Assembly: GCF_027595985.1 (NCBI RefSeq)
Contig: NC_073303.1
Span: 24,437,084-24,501,083 of the forward strand
Length of the DNA: 64,000 bases
Source of the DNA: Sorex araneus
Taxonomy: Eukaryota; Chordata; Mammalia; Eulipotyphla; Soricidae
Direction of reading: 5' to 3'
Positions 34,100 to 45,510 of this stretch are shown piece after piece. The translations under genes and the position numbers were made by a program. Under the pieces are notes generated by a model that did not search any database, had not been told where the DNA came from, and saw only the letters and a list, made by a program, of their open reading frames with translations. Position 1 is the stretch's first letter. Each line of letters starts with the position of its first letter.

Positions 34100-34190
34100 A
34101 TTTTTTTATTGAATCATAGTGAGATACACAATTACAAGGCTATTCATGATTGTATTCCAGTCATATAATATTCCAACATCCATCCCTTCT
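34100..34190 (-). mobile_element. L1 3' end, short copy
   Basis: tttttttattgaatcatagtgagatac..ttccagtcatataatattcc: poly(T) plus the last about 90 nt of the L1 3' UTR. Confidence 0.75.
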
Positions 34191-35324
34191 CAATGGAGTT
34201 GTGTGGATTTCCTAAATGAGAGAGAAGGGAGATGGAAAGAGTAACGGCATCCAGCACTAAGCATAAACAATAAACATCCAATCCATCATGAGAAAGGAAT
34301 GGATGGGGAATATGACCCCATTGTTTCAATAGCTTCTTATAAAATTCTGTGATTCTTGGCGATCTTATTAATGATGTTTTATTGTTTTGAATTCTTATTT
34401 CCATCCCTAGCTTTGCTTTTAACTGGTAAATAAAATTGCCTATTATAGACATTCCAAAGTGACTTCACATAATTTTAAAATATGTGAAAACCATGTTTGA
34501 CTAACAAGCCTAAATTTAACTAAGAATATCTTACTGTTTCCTTTTGTATTTACTTCTCTGATTTGTTGTTTATCTTCCAGAATCCTCTTCAATGAGAGAA
34601 ATTTGGGATAGCTGAGTAATTTGTGGCAGGGGTGGTCAAGTGATTTGTAACTGAAGTTTGAGTTTTAGTTTCTTTCCTTTTTTATTTTGTATGAGCATAT
34701 GTACCTTTTAGGTTTTTATTTATTGTTTGTTTTCTCTTCTTTTTTTTAATGCTAAGGTCATCTAATGACAAATTAATTTTCCCTCTCAATTCCCTACTGG
34801 TTTCAGATGGCAAGCTTGTAAAATCACAGCTCTGTTAGTTTTAGAGAGCCTTAAAAATCATTGTCTTACAGACTTCCTGTCCTCCAGTATATTCTTATTG
34901 TTTTGTATTTTCCAGGGCACTCTAAGTCTCTGGATAGACGCCTTCCATTTATTTTATTCAGAGGTACAAGAAAGATTTTGAATCTAAATGAAGCAACATA
35001 AACGAGCTTAATTTGTTGGGAAGTTTCCTGGAGTGGGAAATGTCTAGAGGCCATTTGGGCACATCTCAGAAAACCTATAATTTTTTCCATAACTCCACAG
35101 GTGAAACTCAAGCTCCTTCATTTGTTTCCAAGCTTGACTGGTTTAGCTGAGATTACGCAATAAGTCCCTACAAATTGATTATCTGACTAGTGAATGCTCC
35201 AGAACAGAACTCTGATGATGGTGACATGTGCGTTATACCTTCTCTTTTGGTAAATGGAATAAAAGTTAAAACAGGCCTGGTTCATAAGAATCAGTAACAC
35301 AAAAACATTGTAATCACCTAAAAA
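34191..35324. other. No gene recognised
   Basis: A 102-codon minus-strand ORF (34144-34452) starts here; no domain seen. Otherwise AT-rich unique sequence. Confidence 0.35.
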
Positions 35325-35497
35325 TAGGAACTATGGAATACAGTAGATAGGGAATTTTTGTCTTGCATGTGTCCCACTGGGGTTCAATTCCTGGTACCCT
35401 CGATGGTACCCTGAGCCCTGGTCAGGTGTGATTTCCTGAGTGCAAAGCCAGAAGTAAGGCTTGAGCACTGTCAGATGTAGTCTCCAAATAGAAAAAA
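35325..35497 (+). mobile_element. Old SINE, type A (first of three in a row)
   Basis: tggaatacagtagatagggaa..ggttcaattcctggtaccctc..gagtgcaaagccagaagtaa, A-rich end. Confidence 0.75.
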
Positions 35498-35507
35498 ATA
35501 ATTTTTG

Positions 35508-35630
35508 TACTGAGGGTACCAGGGTAGGTTAAGGTACTTGCCTTGTATGTGGCACACTCCTGGTTTGTGGCACACTCCAATACCACATATAATCCCCCAA
35601 GCACTACCAGATGGCAGAGACAGAAGTAGC
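35508..35630 (+). mobile_element. Old SINE, truncated (second of three)
   Basis: gggtaccagggtaggttaagg..cccaagcactaccag. It holds a 16-nt tandem duplication (gtggcacactcctggttt/gtggcacactccaata). Confidence 0.65.
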
Positions 35631-35639
35631 CAAAATTTG

Positions 35640-35805
35640 GGGGATCTCAGAGATAATACAGTGGGTAGATTACTTGCCTTGCATGAAGTCAACCCATATT
35701 TAATCTGGCACCACATGTGATTCCTGAGCATCTCTGGGAATGATTCCTGTGCACAGAGCCAAGAGTGGCCCTGAAAGCTGCCAAGTTTGTCCAAAACCAA
35801 AAACT
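35640..35805 (+). mobile_element. Old SINE, type A (third of three)
   Basis: gggggatctcagagataatac..gcatctctgggaatgattcctg..tgtccaaaaccaaaaac. Confidence 0.75.
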
Positions 35806-36924
35806 GAATAAAAGAATCCCAAATAAAACATTCTAATTGGGCTTTTTAATATTAGCATTACAAAGCACTTTAACTGCCAAAAGAAATTTATTATAAAAGA
35901 AAAAACTAGTTTTATTTGGTGTTTCTCCCCATCCCCCAACAAACCTGTAGAATACCTTTCAAGTCTGACCTGACAAATTGTCTTAATTATGTGGTTAGCA
36001 GTAAATAATCAGTGAATTAATTAATATTAGGCCTTTAAAATTAGTTCCTTAATAATTTTAAACAAATGTGTTTTGCTTCAATTAAAAATGTAGGCTCTTA
36101 TGCTGAATTTCTTTTGCATCAGCTGCATTCTGAGGCAAAAAAACCTCTCCACTAAATCCCTTATTAATTTCTCTCCAATAAGGTGAAGTTATAAATTATA
36201 GGAGAAACGTCTTGATGCTTCTATTTTCAATCTCTTAAACCTCTTTTGGAAAAGGTTTCTTCAATGTGTGGCTCAACTTTTTGGAACTCAGGGAAAGAGA
36301 GTTTAAGATAAATAGTTTGGAAATTAAGATCAAAAAGAAAGCATTTAGAGAACTGGGAATGTTTAGTCTAGAGAAAAGGAGAATGAGTAGAGACATATTT
36401 TTCCTAACTGTCATAAACAGAGTGAAAGCAGTTCTCCTTTTTCACCAAAAAGTAAGGAAGAACAAGTGAATGTAGGAAGAAGCAACAGGGTTTAATTTTA
36501 ATATAACTTCTTTTACTTTAATAATAAAAATGGAGTGCTTATGATGGCAGGAGATTATACTAGACTGGTTTCAGAATGCTGTTCTAAAATGCTTATCTCA
36601 ACCTGAGATTAAGAATGAAACAATTTCCATCTGTGGAATGAGAATTGTTAGTGTTTTTTATTAAGTACTTAAAAAACACTAAGTAATGTTTTTTTACTTA
36701 ACACAATCAGAAATACTTTGTATTGATAACTGAAATAATAATAGCATTTGCTTATAATAGGAATTTAACATTCATCACATATTGATCAAATATATATTCA
36801 GTCAGGCACTAAAGAATTCACGTGTTCATTCTATGGGTTCTATTCTAAGTGCTTTAAATGCAAAAGTGAATTTAACCTTCTTCCTTGAAAGCATAAGATC
36901 CAAAGTTCAAAATGTGCCTGGGAA
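35806..36924. other. AT-rich, no gene recognised
   Basis: Contains an inverted repeat at about 36647-36682 (ttagtgtttttta/taaaaaacactaa around a 9-nt centre). Confidence 0.45.
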
Positions 36925-37032
36925 GGAAAGAAGGAAGGAAGGAAGGAAGGAAGAAAGGAAGGAAGGAAGGAAGGAAGGAAGGAAGGAAGGAAGGAAGGAA
37001 GGAAGGAAGGAAGGAAGGAAGGAAGGAAGGAA
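36925..37032. repeat. (GGAA)n microsatellite
   Basis: About 25 GGAA units with two GAAA interruptions near the left end. GGAA is also the ETS-factor core, so the tract is a dense array of potential weak sites. Confidence 0.95.
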
Positions 37033-38513
37033 TTATCTATCTGGATTATCTGAGAAGTAAATCACAGTGAGATTCTAAACCGCAGTATGGATTCTAAGTT
37101 GTCTATATATTTTATTGTTATTGTTCATCATACTTTAAGTGTGTGTAGTGCAAAAAATAAGTCCCTGTCATATGGAAAGGCAGGCTCAGGTAAACAGGAT
37201 GCCTCATTACAAAACTCATAAGAGCTCATTCACATAGAGCACAGTGCCCAAAATTTCACAGAGTAATGTCTGGTTCTAGAGAGTTGAATGATACTATTAC
37301 CATCCAAATATACTTGTAAATTTTGCTTTGGGATAGAACTCTTCATCTCAAAAATCTCATAAAACTTTCAACCAGTATTAAAATCTTCATAAAAAACTTA
37401 CTAAGTACTGTGTTAAGTCCAAAGAGAAGTAGTAAGATGAAGAGCTGTAATCCTTCCATCCCGTGGTTTCTCCAATAGGGAAAATTCGATAAATAAAAAT
37501 AACTATATGCCCTTGAGGAGTAATAAAAGGTGTTACATAAGACATAGATACAATGTACGAAATTTTAGGGACTTCTTTCCCTTCAAAAGTTTGTGATAGA
37601 TTTCATGAGGAAAAAGCAATGTTTTTGGTTCCTGGAGTGCAAATATGGTTCCTTCTATGTCTCTATCTTATTGGGCCTACTTTATTTCAGTATGATATCA
37701 ACCTATAACTCAAAATACCTAGCTCACATTTTGGAATATATATATATACATATATATATCTTTGGATGAAGGGTACAATTCAAAATATAACATTCTACTA
37801 ATTATACCTTGATGTTATCCTTTTCTGTTTTCTTTAGTTTTCCATGAACAACAATTTGTTCCTCAATTTATTAGAAAATAATATTTGGAAATAATAAGCT
37901 CAAAGCCCCATGTAATTTTATCATTAACTTAATAAGTATTTGACATATCAAAATATAATTTTGATATATCTAAGTGAAATTCTAGAATAACAAAAATAAT
38001 TTAAATTGGACAAAAGCATTCTTTTCATTCCTGCTTCTTGGTCTTCCTGAATGAGTTCTTGAACAATGTTAGCTTACTATAATCCTAGGGAATATTATTC
38101 ATGTATAAAATTCCAAGGTAAGTGGTGAAATATTAACTCAAGCACAAGCTATTTCTGAGCACACAAATCTGCCCCTTTATCTCTGAGAAACATGGAAACA
38201 TATTTCACATACTAGTTATAAGAGAGACAAATAAACCTTGGGACTAATGCTTTACCTACTTTAAAATAGAATTACCCATGTTTGGCATGTAGAATTTTAG
38301 AAAGATATTCAGGAAAAAATGCATTGCATTCCACTTACTATACTTATGATGTGAATATTGGTACTCTTCCACCGAGACAAGATTATGTCTCTCATTGAAG
38401 ATGAATCAAGTTTAGTGAATGGTTGCTAATGAACAGAATGCCCTTAAAGCAAATATTAGTGAATTCCAAGATAGATCATAAAAGACAGACTTTTTGCCTT
38501 GTTTTTTTTTCAC
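37033..38513. other. AT-rich, no gene recognised
   Basis: Holds a small (TA)n at 37738-37758. Nothing coding or repeat-derived was recognised. Confidence 0.45.
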
Positions 38514-38530
38514 TCTTTTCCCTTCCCTTC

Positions 38531-38565
<35 letters not shown>
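38514..38565. repeat. (CCTTC)n(CT)n microsatellite
   Basis: Two or three ccctt units then about 16 CT units. Confidence 0.92.
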
Positions 38566-38568
<3 letters not shown>

Positions 38569-38654
38569 GTAAGAGTACTTCTTTTTATTCAGCCATTGAA
38601 TATGCTATTGAATTGGGCATGAACTCCACGTTACTTCTTAAAATTTTAAAAAAT

Positions 38655-38935
38655 ATTTTAATTGAATATTCATGAGATAGACCATTACAAAACTGTTCAT
38701 AATTGGGTTTTAGTCATACAATGATCCAGCACCCATCCTCCTCCACCAGTGTACATTTCCCACCACCAATGTCTCCTGTTTCCCTATCACAATCCCCCAA
38801 CACCCCATCCCCCACCCCAGCCTCCCTCTATGGGAGGCACTTTCCTTCTTGCTCTCTCTCTCCTTTCCCTTTTATGCATTATGGTTTGCAATACAGGTGC
38901 CAGGAGGTTCAGGTATTTATCAGAATGGTAAGACT
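38655..38935 (-). mobile_element. L1 3' UTR
   Basis: ttttaattgaatattcatgag, gttttagtcatacaatgatcc, cccaccaccaatgtctcc, ctctatgggaggcactttcc, gcattatggtttgcaataca. No ORF2 sequence continues to its right. Confidence 0.82.
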
Positions 38936-39420
38936 GGAGTAGCTTTTCAATTGGGTGGCCATTATGAGGTGTGGATGTGACTGCCGAGGCTTCCAGAAGT
39001 ACAGGGAGGTGGGGGGGGGCGGAGGTAGCCCATCCCGACCCAGAGAAAGCCTGGAATTTCAATCATAAAACTCGCATACCCAAGTTTTCAGCAGATTATA
39101 TTTTGGTGAGGTGCACCCTGAGACAGTGGAGTCAGGCCAGGGGGGGGGGTGCAGGCGATTTTGGATTGTGGAAGCAAGTGGCTGCCGGGGGCTTTGCTTG
39201 GGCGAGCACCAGACTGACCCACGCCCCTGTGGGTCGGTCTGTTCAGCTGTTCCTGTTCAGCCATTCGTGGGTCCAAGCTTAACTTCGGCTTTTGGTCTCT
39301 TTAGGGATTTATTTATGGGTCTCTGAAATAAAGCCAATAAACGAGTTTCTGTAGCTGAGCCAGAGGTGGTTTGTGGGCATGGCTCCCACATATCTAACTT
39401 TGGCGGTTTAATTTTTTGGT
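38936..39420. other. CpG-rich block attached to an L1 tail
   Basis: Two runs of 9-10 G, several CpGs and the motif ctgttcagctgttcctgttc, loosely like ctgttcagg..gagctgttcctg in the composite copy at 20.28 kb. It may be the 5' part of another composite retroposon; no TSD could be fixed. A 7-bp inverted repeat (gacccac/gtgggtc) lies at 39217-39236. Confidence 0.4.
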
Positions 39421-40405
39421 AAACTTTGTCCCAAGTTGTTGGGGTTCCACCAAAGACACAGTGGCTATAGGGAGGTACCAGGAAGCCAGCAGGCACCATC
39501 AGGATCCTGATGCACTCACCCTGCGGGTACAGGATGACCTGCTGGCGGCACCATATCGCCTCCCTTTCATTCTCTCTTCCTCTCCCCTCCTCCCCTTCAA
39601 ATCAACTCATTATTTTCTTCCAAAGCTCTTGCCTGTAGAACTAAGTAACCATACTGCGCAAGCACATTCTGTAACCCAGTTCACAAGAGAGATCACCTGG
39701 GTATTTGGACCAACTCCAACTAAATCCATGGACAATAACTCGGATCAGTTTTCAGATAAGTTGCATGAATAAGCCTCCTGTGAATTGTTCCAAATAAAAC
39801 CCAGACAAATAAAGGAGTGGAGACGAATTATTCATACTTCTGCACACATTCTAGATGTACAGTAGCTCTAATAAACGATCACTTTATACGACTATGATTT
39901 AGTGTAATGTTACATTGACAGAGACAACAAAACATCTTATGTCCAGCAGAGCAAAACATTGTGAAGTAACAAAATTATTTTGGGGTGACATATTCATTGT
40001 TATTGCTAGAAACTTCATGCTTGTTTATAAGAAATATGACCTTTTAGAAGTTAAGAAGGGATTCCTAGTGTTTTTTACACTTAGTGCCCTTAAAACTAAG
40101 GGGACATTTAATAGCAGTTTCATCTCAGCTAAATATTAATAGTTTTTTAAAAAGAGATCAGTATGTTAAAGGCAGTTATAATATTCGGAATGTCAAACTT
40201 GTTGGGTTAGCTGATATACTCTGTTGTGCTGTTGAGGAACAGTATAACAAAAAGACTCTCTCCTTTTTTCTTTTTTCATCCATTGCCCTTTCTTCTTTTT
40301 GCCTTCCTCTATTTTTCTTTTTCATGGGATCTTTATATGTGGAGGATATATATAAATAAGCAAAGCCCAAAGGAGTGGAATAAACTCACTTTTAAGATTA
40401 AAATT
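39421..40405. other. No gene recognised
   Basis: A 118-codon plus-strand ORF (39416-39772) has mixed composition and ends TKSMDNNSDQFSDKLHE. I recognise no domain, signal or splice context. It is listed as a possible exon or remnant only. Confidence 0.3.
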
Positions 40406-40407
40406 GG

Positions 40408-40560
40408 TATTTAGGAAATAGTAAAGGGCTTAAGGTATTTGTCTTTTATTCTCCTGATCCTCAAATCCCTAACACCACAAATGGACCCCTAAGCATGGCC
40501 GAGGATTACTCCTGAGCATCCATCATGTGAGCATAGCCAGGTGAGGTCCACCAACCCCTA
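40408..40560 (+). mobile_element. Old SINE, type A
   Basis: taaagggcttaaggtatttg..ggacccctaagcatggccg..gattactcctgagcatcc. Diverged. Confidence 0.65.
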
Positions 40561-40974
40561 CACCAATCAGTGTTTATATGTTAGTAGTATTAAGATTATT
40601 TATATCTGGTCTAAAAATTGCCCCATTTTACCAGAGAACTATTTAATTTTCCAGTTGAATCGCCACACACATCATCAGTTCTCCTTTCAGACATGTAAAA
40701 TTTTTTTTTAATTCTAGGCAATAATGAGAGTTTATTTTAAGAATGAGAAAAGGGACATTGTCCTGGTGGTGCAAGTTGGAAAGAGATCAGAGATGAGAAT
40801 GATAAATTAACAGTGTCATTATCCATTTAATTTTTGCAGCTTCCTGAAATTTAAATTTATTTTAACCTCCTAATTAAAGGATCTACCTTCAAATTCTCTC
40901 TGCTAAAACTGGAGCATAGAAGTGTAACATTTTGCTTACCTTAATTTTCACATTGTACATTTGCTTTGTTTGGT
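40561..40974. other. No gene recognised
   Basis: AT-rich unique sequence. Confidence 0.4.
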
Positions 40975-41148
40975 TTTGGTTTGGGGGAGCCACCCCTTGT
41001 GGTGCCTCGGGCTCACTGCTGGCTCTGCACTCAAGAATCACTCCTGGCAGGGCCTGTGGGATGAACTATAAGTGGTGCAAAGGAATGGAGCCCAGTTAGC
41101 CATGTGCAAAGCAAGTGGGTCATCTGCTACAGGCTCTCTCTGGCCCCA
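40975..41148 (-). mobile_element. SINE, type A, old subgroup
   Basis: tttggtttgggggagccacccc..ctctgcactcaagaatcactcctgg..tctctctggccccac. Confidence 0.8.
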
Positions 41149-41592
41149 CACATTTTGTTTTAAATAGTCTTCTGATTATTCAGTGCACCTTCTCAGAATC
41201 AAGTCTCATTCATTTGATGAAATCATGAATATTCAAATATAATATTAACTATGAGAAGTTCTCGACTATTCTCAAATTCATTCCTTCTATTTCACATGAT
41301 TTGTTCTTTTGCGTGTCTTTCATCAGCTAAGTCTATATTCATCCAGTCATTCTATAAATATAGTTATTTAACTTCAGAAAAAAATGTTTTTTACTTTTAG
41401 ACATTTTTCAAAGTAGTGGAAGCCACTTTGGTGTATGGGGGAATATGCCCTCTCCTCTAAATAACATTAGGGTTGGTTTTTGTTTTTAACAAATTAACAA
41501 AGTTTCAGATTATTTTTAAGGGTAGTTTAAACTTTATAGGCAATTCATACATTAGGGAAACAAATTAAATTTATTTATAAAACTAGTAAAAT
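41149..41592. other. No gene recognised
   Basis: AT-rich unique sequence. Confidence 0.4.
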
Positions 41593-41602
41593 TGACTTAA
41601 AG

Positions 41603-41845
41603 TCGGCTGGAGTGATAGCACAGTGGTAGGACATTTGCCTTGCATGCGGCTGACCCGGGTTCGATTCCTTCGCCCCTCTCGGAGAGCCTGGCAAGCTACC
41701 GAGAGTATCTCGCCCGCACGGCAGAGCCTGGCAAGCTACCCGTGGCGTATCTAATATGCTAAAAACAGTAACAACAAGTCCCACAATGAAGACATTACTC
41801 GTGCCTGCTCGAGCAAATCGATGAGCAACGGGATGACAGTGACAG
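41603..41845 (+). mobile_element. Young SINE, type B, perfect TSD, no poly(A)
   Basis: Near-consensus type B: ggctggagtgatagcacag, gggttcgattccttcgcccc, cgagagtatctcgcccgc, cgagcaaatcgatgagcaacg, then gatgacagtgacag. TSD tgacttaaag at 41593-41602 and 41846-41855 starts immediately after the acag repeat, so there is no A-tail at all. Confidence 0.95.
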
Positions 41846-41917
41846 TGACTTAAAGCTATCATTGTGTTTTGATTTTATTAAGGTAACATTGTTTTGTGTG
41901 ACTAGATGCTTATTATT

Positions 41918-42064
41918 TTTTCTGGTTTGGGGGGCCACATCTTGTAGTGCTCAGGGATAACTCTTGGCAGGCTCAGGAGACCATATGCAGTAGTGCCTCA
42001 GTTCAAACTCAGGATGGTCTCATGCAAGTCAAAGCCGGACCTGCTGAACTGTCGCTCTGGCCCT
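41918..42064 (-). mobile_element. SINE, type A, old subgroup
   Basis: tttggggggccacatcttgtag..gaactgtcgctctggccct; internal deletion removes the ctctgtgctc block. Confidence 0.78.
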
Positions 42065-42186
42065 CATTTATATTTTAGGAGTACAATGTTACCTCGCCAC
42101 TGTCACCAGCTAAGCGGCAATATTCCTCTACTGTAGTTCACTGCAACCCTCTACACCCATTCAATTCTCTGGTTAAACTCGAAAGG

Positions 42187-42366
42187 TTTTTTTTTTTTTT
42201 TTGCTTTTTGGGTCACACCCAGCGATGCTCAGTGGTTACTCCTGGCTTTGCACTCAAGAATTACTCCTGGCGGTGCTTGGGGGACCATATGGGATGCCGG
42301 GGATAGAACCCAGGTCGGCCTCGTGCAAGGCAAACGCCCTACCTGCTGTGCTATCGCTCCGGCCCC
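42187..42366 (-). mobile_element. Young SINE, type A
   Basis: 18-T left end, near-consensus body, head gctatcgctccggcccc. Imperfect flanks cgaaaggttt/tgaagggttt. Confidence 0.93.
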
Positions 42367-42789
42367 TTGAAGGGTTTGTTTAATTTGTCTTGTCTGCTCC
42401 TTTGCTTTATTTCTTCATACACCACATATTAGTGAGATAATGGTATTTGCCTTATTCTTTATGACTTAGTTTAGTTAGCATAACCCCTCCAATTATACCC
42501 ACATTGTAGTAAAAGACAAGTTTTCATCTTTTCTGATATTTGAGTAACATTTCATTATGTATATATAACATAACTGCTTTGTCTGTCTAATCTGCACCTC
42601 TGTCATTGGGTATTGAGTTTTTTGCCCATATCTTGGCTATCATAAAGAGTACTGCAGTAAGGTATGCATGTAGAGCTAAGTCACCAAGGACGTACCACAG
42701 TGTATTTTTTGCCTTAATTTTCTTCAATGTATTTTGGGTTTTGGGTCTGATATCCAAGTCTTTACTCCATTTTGAGTTAATTTTTTATT

Positions 42790-43012
42790 GTATTTTTTAA
42801 AATTAAATCACTGTGAGCTACAGTTACAGAACTTTCATGTTTGACTTTCAGTCATATAATGGTGGAATACCCATCCCTCCACCAGCGGACATTTTCCACC
42901 ACCAATGTCCTTAGTATCCTTCCCCCTGTCTCTTTGACAATTTCCCTCTTACTCTCTCTCTACATATGGGTATTATGATTTGCAATACAGATGATGAGAG
43001 ACCATCTTAATT
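42790..43012 (-). mobile_element. Young L1 3' end inserted in the old L1
   Basis: aaaattaaatcactgtgagc..ttcagtcatataatggtgg..ccaccaccaatgtcc..gcaatacagatgatgagag. The old L1 resumes at ggcatggtatgagatagtgg. Confidence 0.85.
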
Positions 43013-43159
43013 TTTGGCATGGTATGAGATAGTGGTCTACTTTTGTTCTTTTACATATAACTATCCAGCTTTCTATGCATCATTTGTTCAAGAGCCTTCC
43101 CTCCCCCCACCCTTTATTTAGTGATCTTTGTTTGTCTTGGCACCACATTTTTTTCTAAC

Positions 43160-43312
43160 ACACCTTTGGGACCACACCATCTGTGACACTCCTGGCTTAT
43201 TCCTAAACATGTGCTCAGGGATCACTCCTGGCAGTGACTATAAGCAATGCAGGGGATCAAACCAGGATTAGCTGTTGCAAGGCAAGTGCCTTACTATATC
43301 TCTCTCCGATTC
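43160..43312 (-). mobile_element. SINE, type A, old subgroup
   Basis: cctttgggaccacaccatctg..tgctcagggatcactcctgg..ttactatatctctctccg. Confidence 0.75.
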
Positions 43313-43459
43313 CTCTTTCCCATTTTATAGTGTTGTTTCATTTAGTATACATGAACTGTCCATATGTGGCCTTTATTTCTGATTTCTCAATTCTATTTCT
43401 GTGGCCTATGGTCTGATTTTATTCCTAGTCTACATTGTCTTGATTATTGTAGGTTTGTG

Positions 43460-43660
43460 GGCTGGAGCTATAGCACAGCAGACAGAGTGTCTGCCTTGCA
43501 TGCACTCTGTCTGTGTATCCCACCTGCACGGCAGAGCCTGGCAAGGTACCCATGGTGTATTCGATATGCCAAAAACAGTAACAACAAGTCTCACAATGGA
43601 GACATTATTGGTGCCCGCTCAAGCAAATCAATGAACAATGGGATGACAGTGCTACAGTGC
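43460..43660 (+). mobile_element. SINE, type B, perfect TSD, internally deleted
   Basis: TSD attgtaggtttgtg (43446-43459 and 43661-43674) made of old L1 sequence. Part of the B-box to core region is deleted. Ends gatgacagtgctacagtgc, no poly(A). Confidence 0.94.
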
Positions 43661-44004
43661 ATTGTAGGTTTGTGTTCGGCTTAAAATCACAGTCCATGGT
43701 GCCTTTCCCTTTCTATATCTCAGGGCTGCTTTAGATTTTCAAATTCTTTTGTGGTTTTATGCAAATCGAGAGTAATGAATGTAATTTAGAAAAGTATGAC
43801 CCATGTCCTTGAAAAATATCATTGGAATTTTGATAGTTTGCACTGAATTTATATAATGATTGAAATTTTTATGTTAATTTTCACAAGCAGTAAACAAAGA
43901 ATGTATTTCAGATGCTTTTGTGTTTTCTTTTTTATTGGTGATTTACAGTTTCCAAAATAAAAATATTTTGCCTTCTTCATTTATTCCTAGGTATTTAAAT
44001 TTTT

Positions 44005-44080
44005 TTTGGTGGGGGGGGTCACACCTGGTGGTGCTCAGGGCTTACTCCTGGCTTTGTGCTTCGGGATCACTCCTGAACCT
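44005..44080 (-). mobile_element. Truncated SINE, type A
   Basis: tggggggggtcacacctggtgg..tgctcagggcttactcctgg; no head. Confidence 0.75.
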
Positions 44081-44382
44081 GTTTTTAAGTAATTTAAGTG
44101 GGGGGGGCTATTTTTTTCTTGGTTTCTTTTCAATTGTTTACTACAGTAATGCATAGAATTTTTGTGTATTGGTTTTATTGCTTGCCATTTTACTGCATTG
44201 TTTTATTTATCTAATATTTTTGTGAAATCTTCAGTTTTTTATGTCATCCACAAAAAAGTGATAATATCATTTATTATTTGCTAATTTCAATCCCTTTTCT
44301 AATGCTTTTTTCTTCCTTACTTGATATACCTATGACTTCCAATACTATGTTGAATAATAGTGGTGGTGGTAGCCTGTTTCTT

Positions 44383-44550
44383 TTCGGGGTGGGGCACACA
44401 GGGTGGGGCACGGAGCTTACTCCTGACCCTGGACCTAGGAATCACTCCTGGCAGGGCTCAGGACACCCTTTGTAGTGCTAGAACCAGATAGAACCAAGTC
44501 AGCTGTGTGTGAGACAAATACACTACTCAGTGTAATATATCTTCAATCCC
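44383..44550 (-). mobile_element. SINE, type A, old subgroup
   Basis: cggggtggggcacacagggtggggcacgg (with an 11-bp duplication of ggtggggcac) then gaatcactcctggcagggctc and a diverged head. Confidence 0.75.
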
Positions 44551-45340
44551 AAGAACACCTTGTTCCTATGCTTGACTTTAGAGGAAAAGTTTCCATTTTT
44601 CCATCACTGAGTGAAATCTCAGCTATTTGTTTTTCGTATATAGACTCTATGTAGATATGCATTCCCTCTACCCCCAACTTGTTGATTTTTCCAAAAAAAA
44701 TCATAAACAGATGTTGAATCTTGTTAAAAGCTTTCTTCGCATCTGTTTATATGATGATCTAGTCTTTATTTTTAATTTTGTTGATGTGTGCATCACATTT
44801 ATTCATTTGTGTATGTTGAACATATCTGTTGGTTGCGATGTATGATGATTTTAATCTTCATTGGATTCTAATTTGGTTTGCTTAGATTTTGTTGAAGACA
44901 TTTACACCTATGCTCATTATTGCTATTGGACTGTAGTCTTCTTTTATTGTGATGATCTCTGCTTTTTGATTAGCATAGTTTTGGCCTAATCAAAAGTATT
45001 TAGAAAATATTTAATTTTTTGAATGCATAGAGAAGGGTAATAGGTATTTTAGAGCTGGCAGATTTAGTATTCCACTATAAATAATACATAGAAAAATTTG
45101 AAAGTAAGCAAAATATGTAAGTCTTAAACTATACTATAAGGCAACAGTTATAAAATCATTAGACATTTATATCATACTCTACCCTCCAGCAAGTAATAGG
45201 TTCTTTTTGAAGGATTGGTAAAACTTTCTAGGAAAACCATCTAGGCTCAGCTTTTATTTTGAGGGCACTTTGATTCCAGTTTTAATTCCTATTTACTCTT
45301 GATTTATCTGGAAAAGTTTAATTTTAAGAATTTATTTCTG

Positions 45341-45510
45341 GGGGCTGGAGCAATAGTACAGTGGATAGGGCGTTTGCCTTGCACGCGGCCAACACGAGTT
45401 CGATTCCCAGCATCCCATATGGTCCTCTGAGAACTGCCAGGAGTGATTCCTGAGTGTAGAGCCAGAAGTAACCCCTGTGCATTGCCAGGTGTGACCCAAA
45501 AAGAAAAAAA
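45341..45510 (+). mobile_element. Young SINE, type A, perfect TSD
   Basis: TSD aagaatttatttctg at 45326-45340 and 45511-45525, in old L1 sequence. Near consensus. Confidence 0.95.

Noticed and set aside
39416..39772. 118-codon ORF
   Set aside because: No domain or homolog recognised; ORF length is not remarkable for a window of this size.
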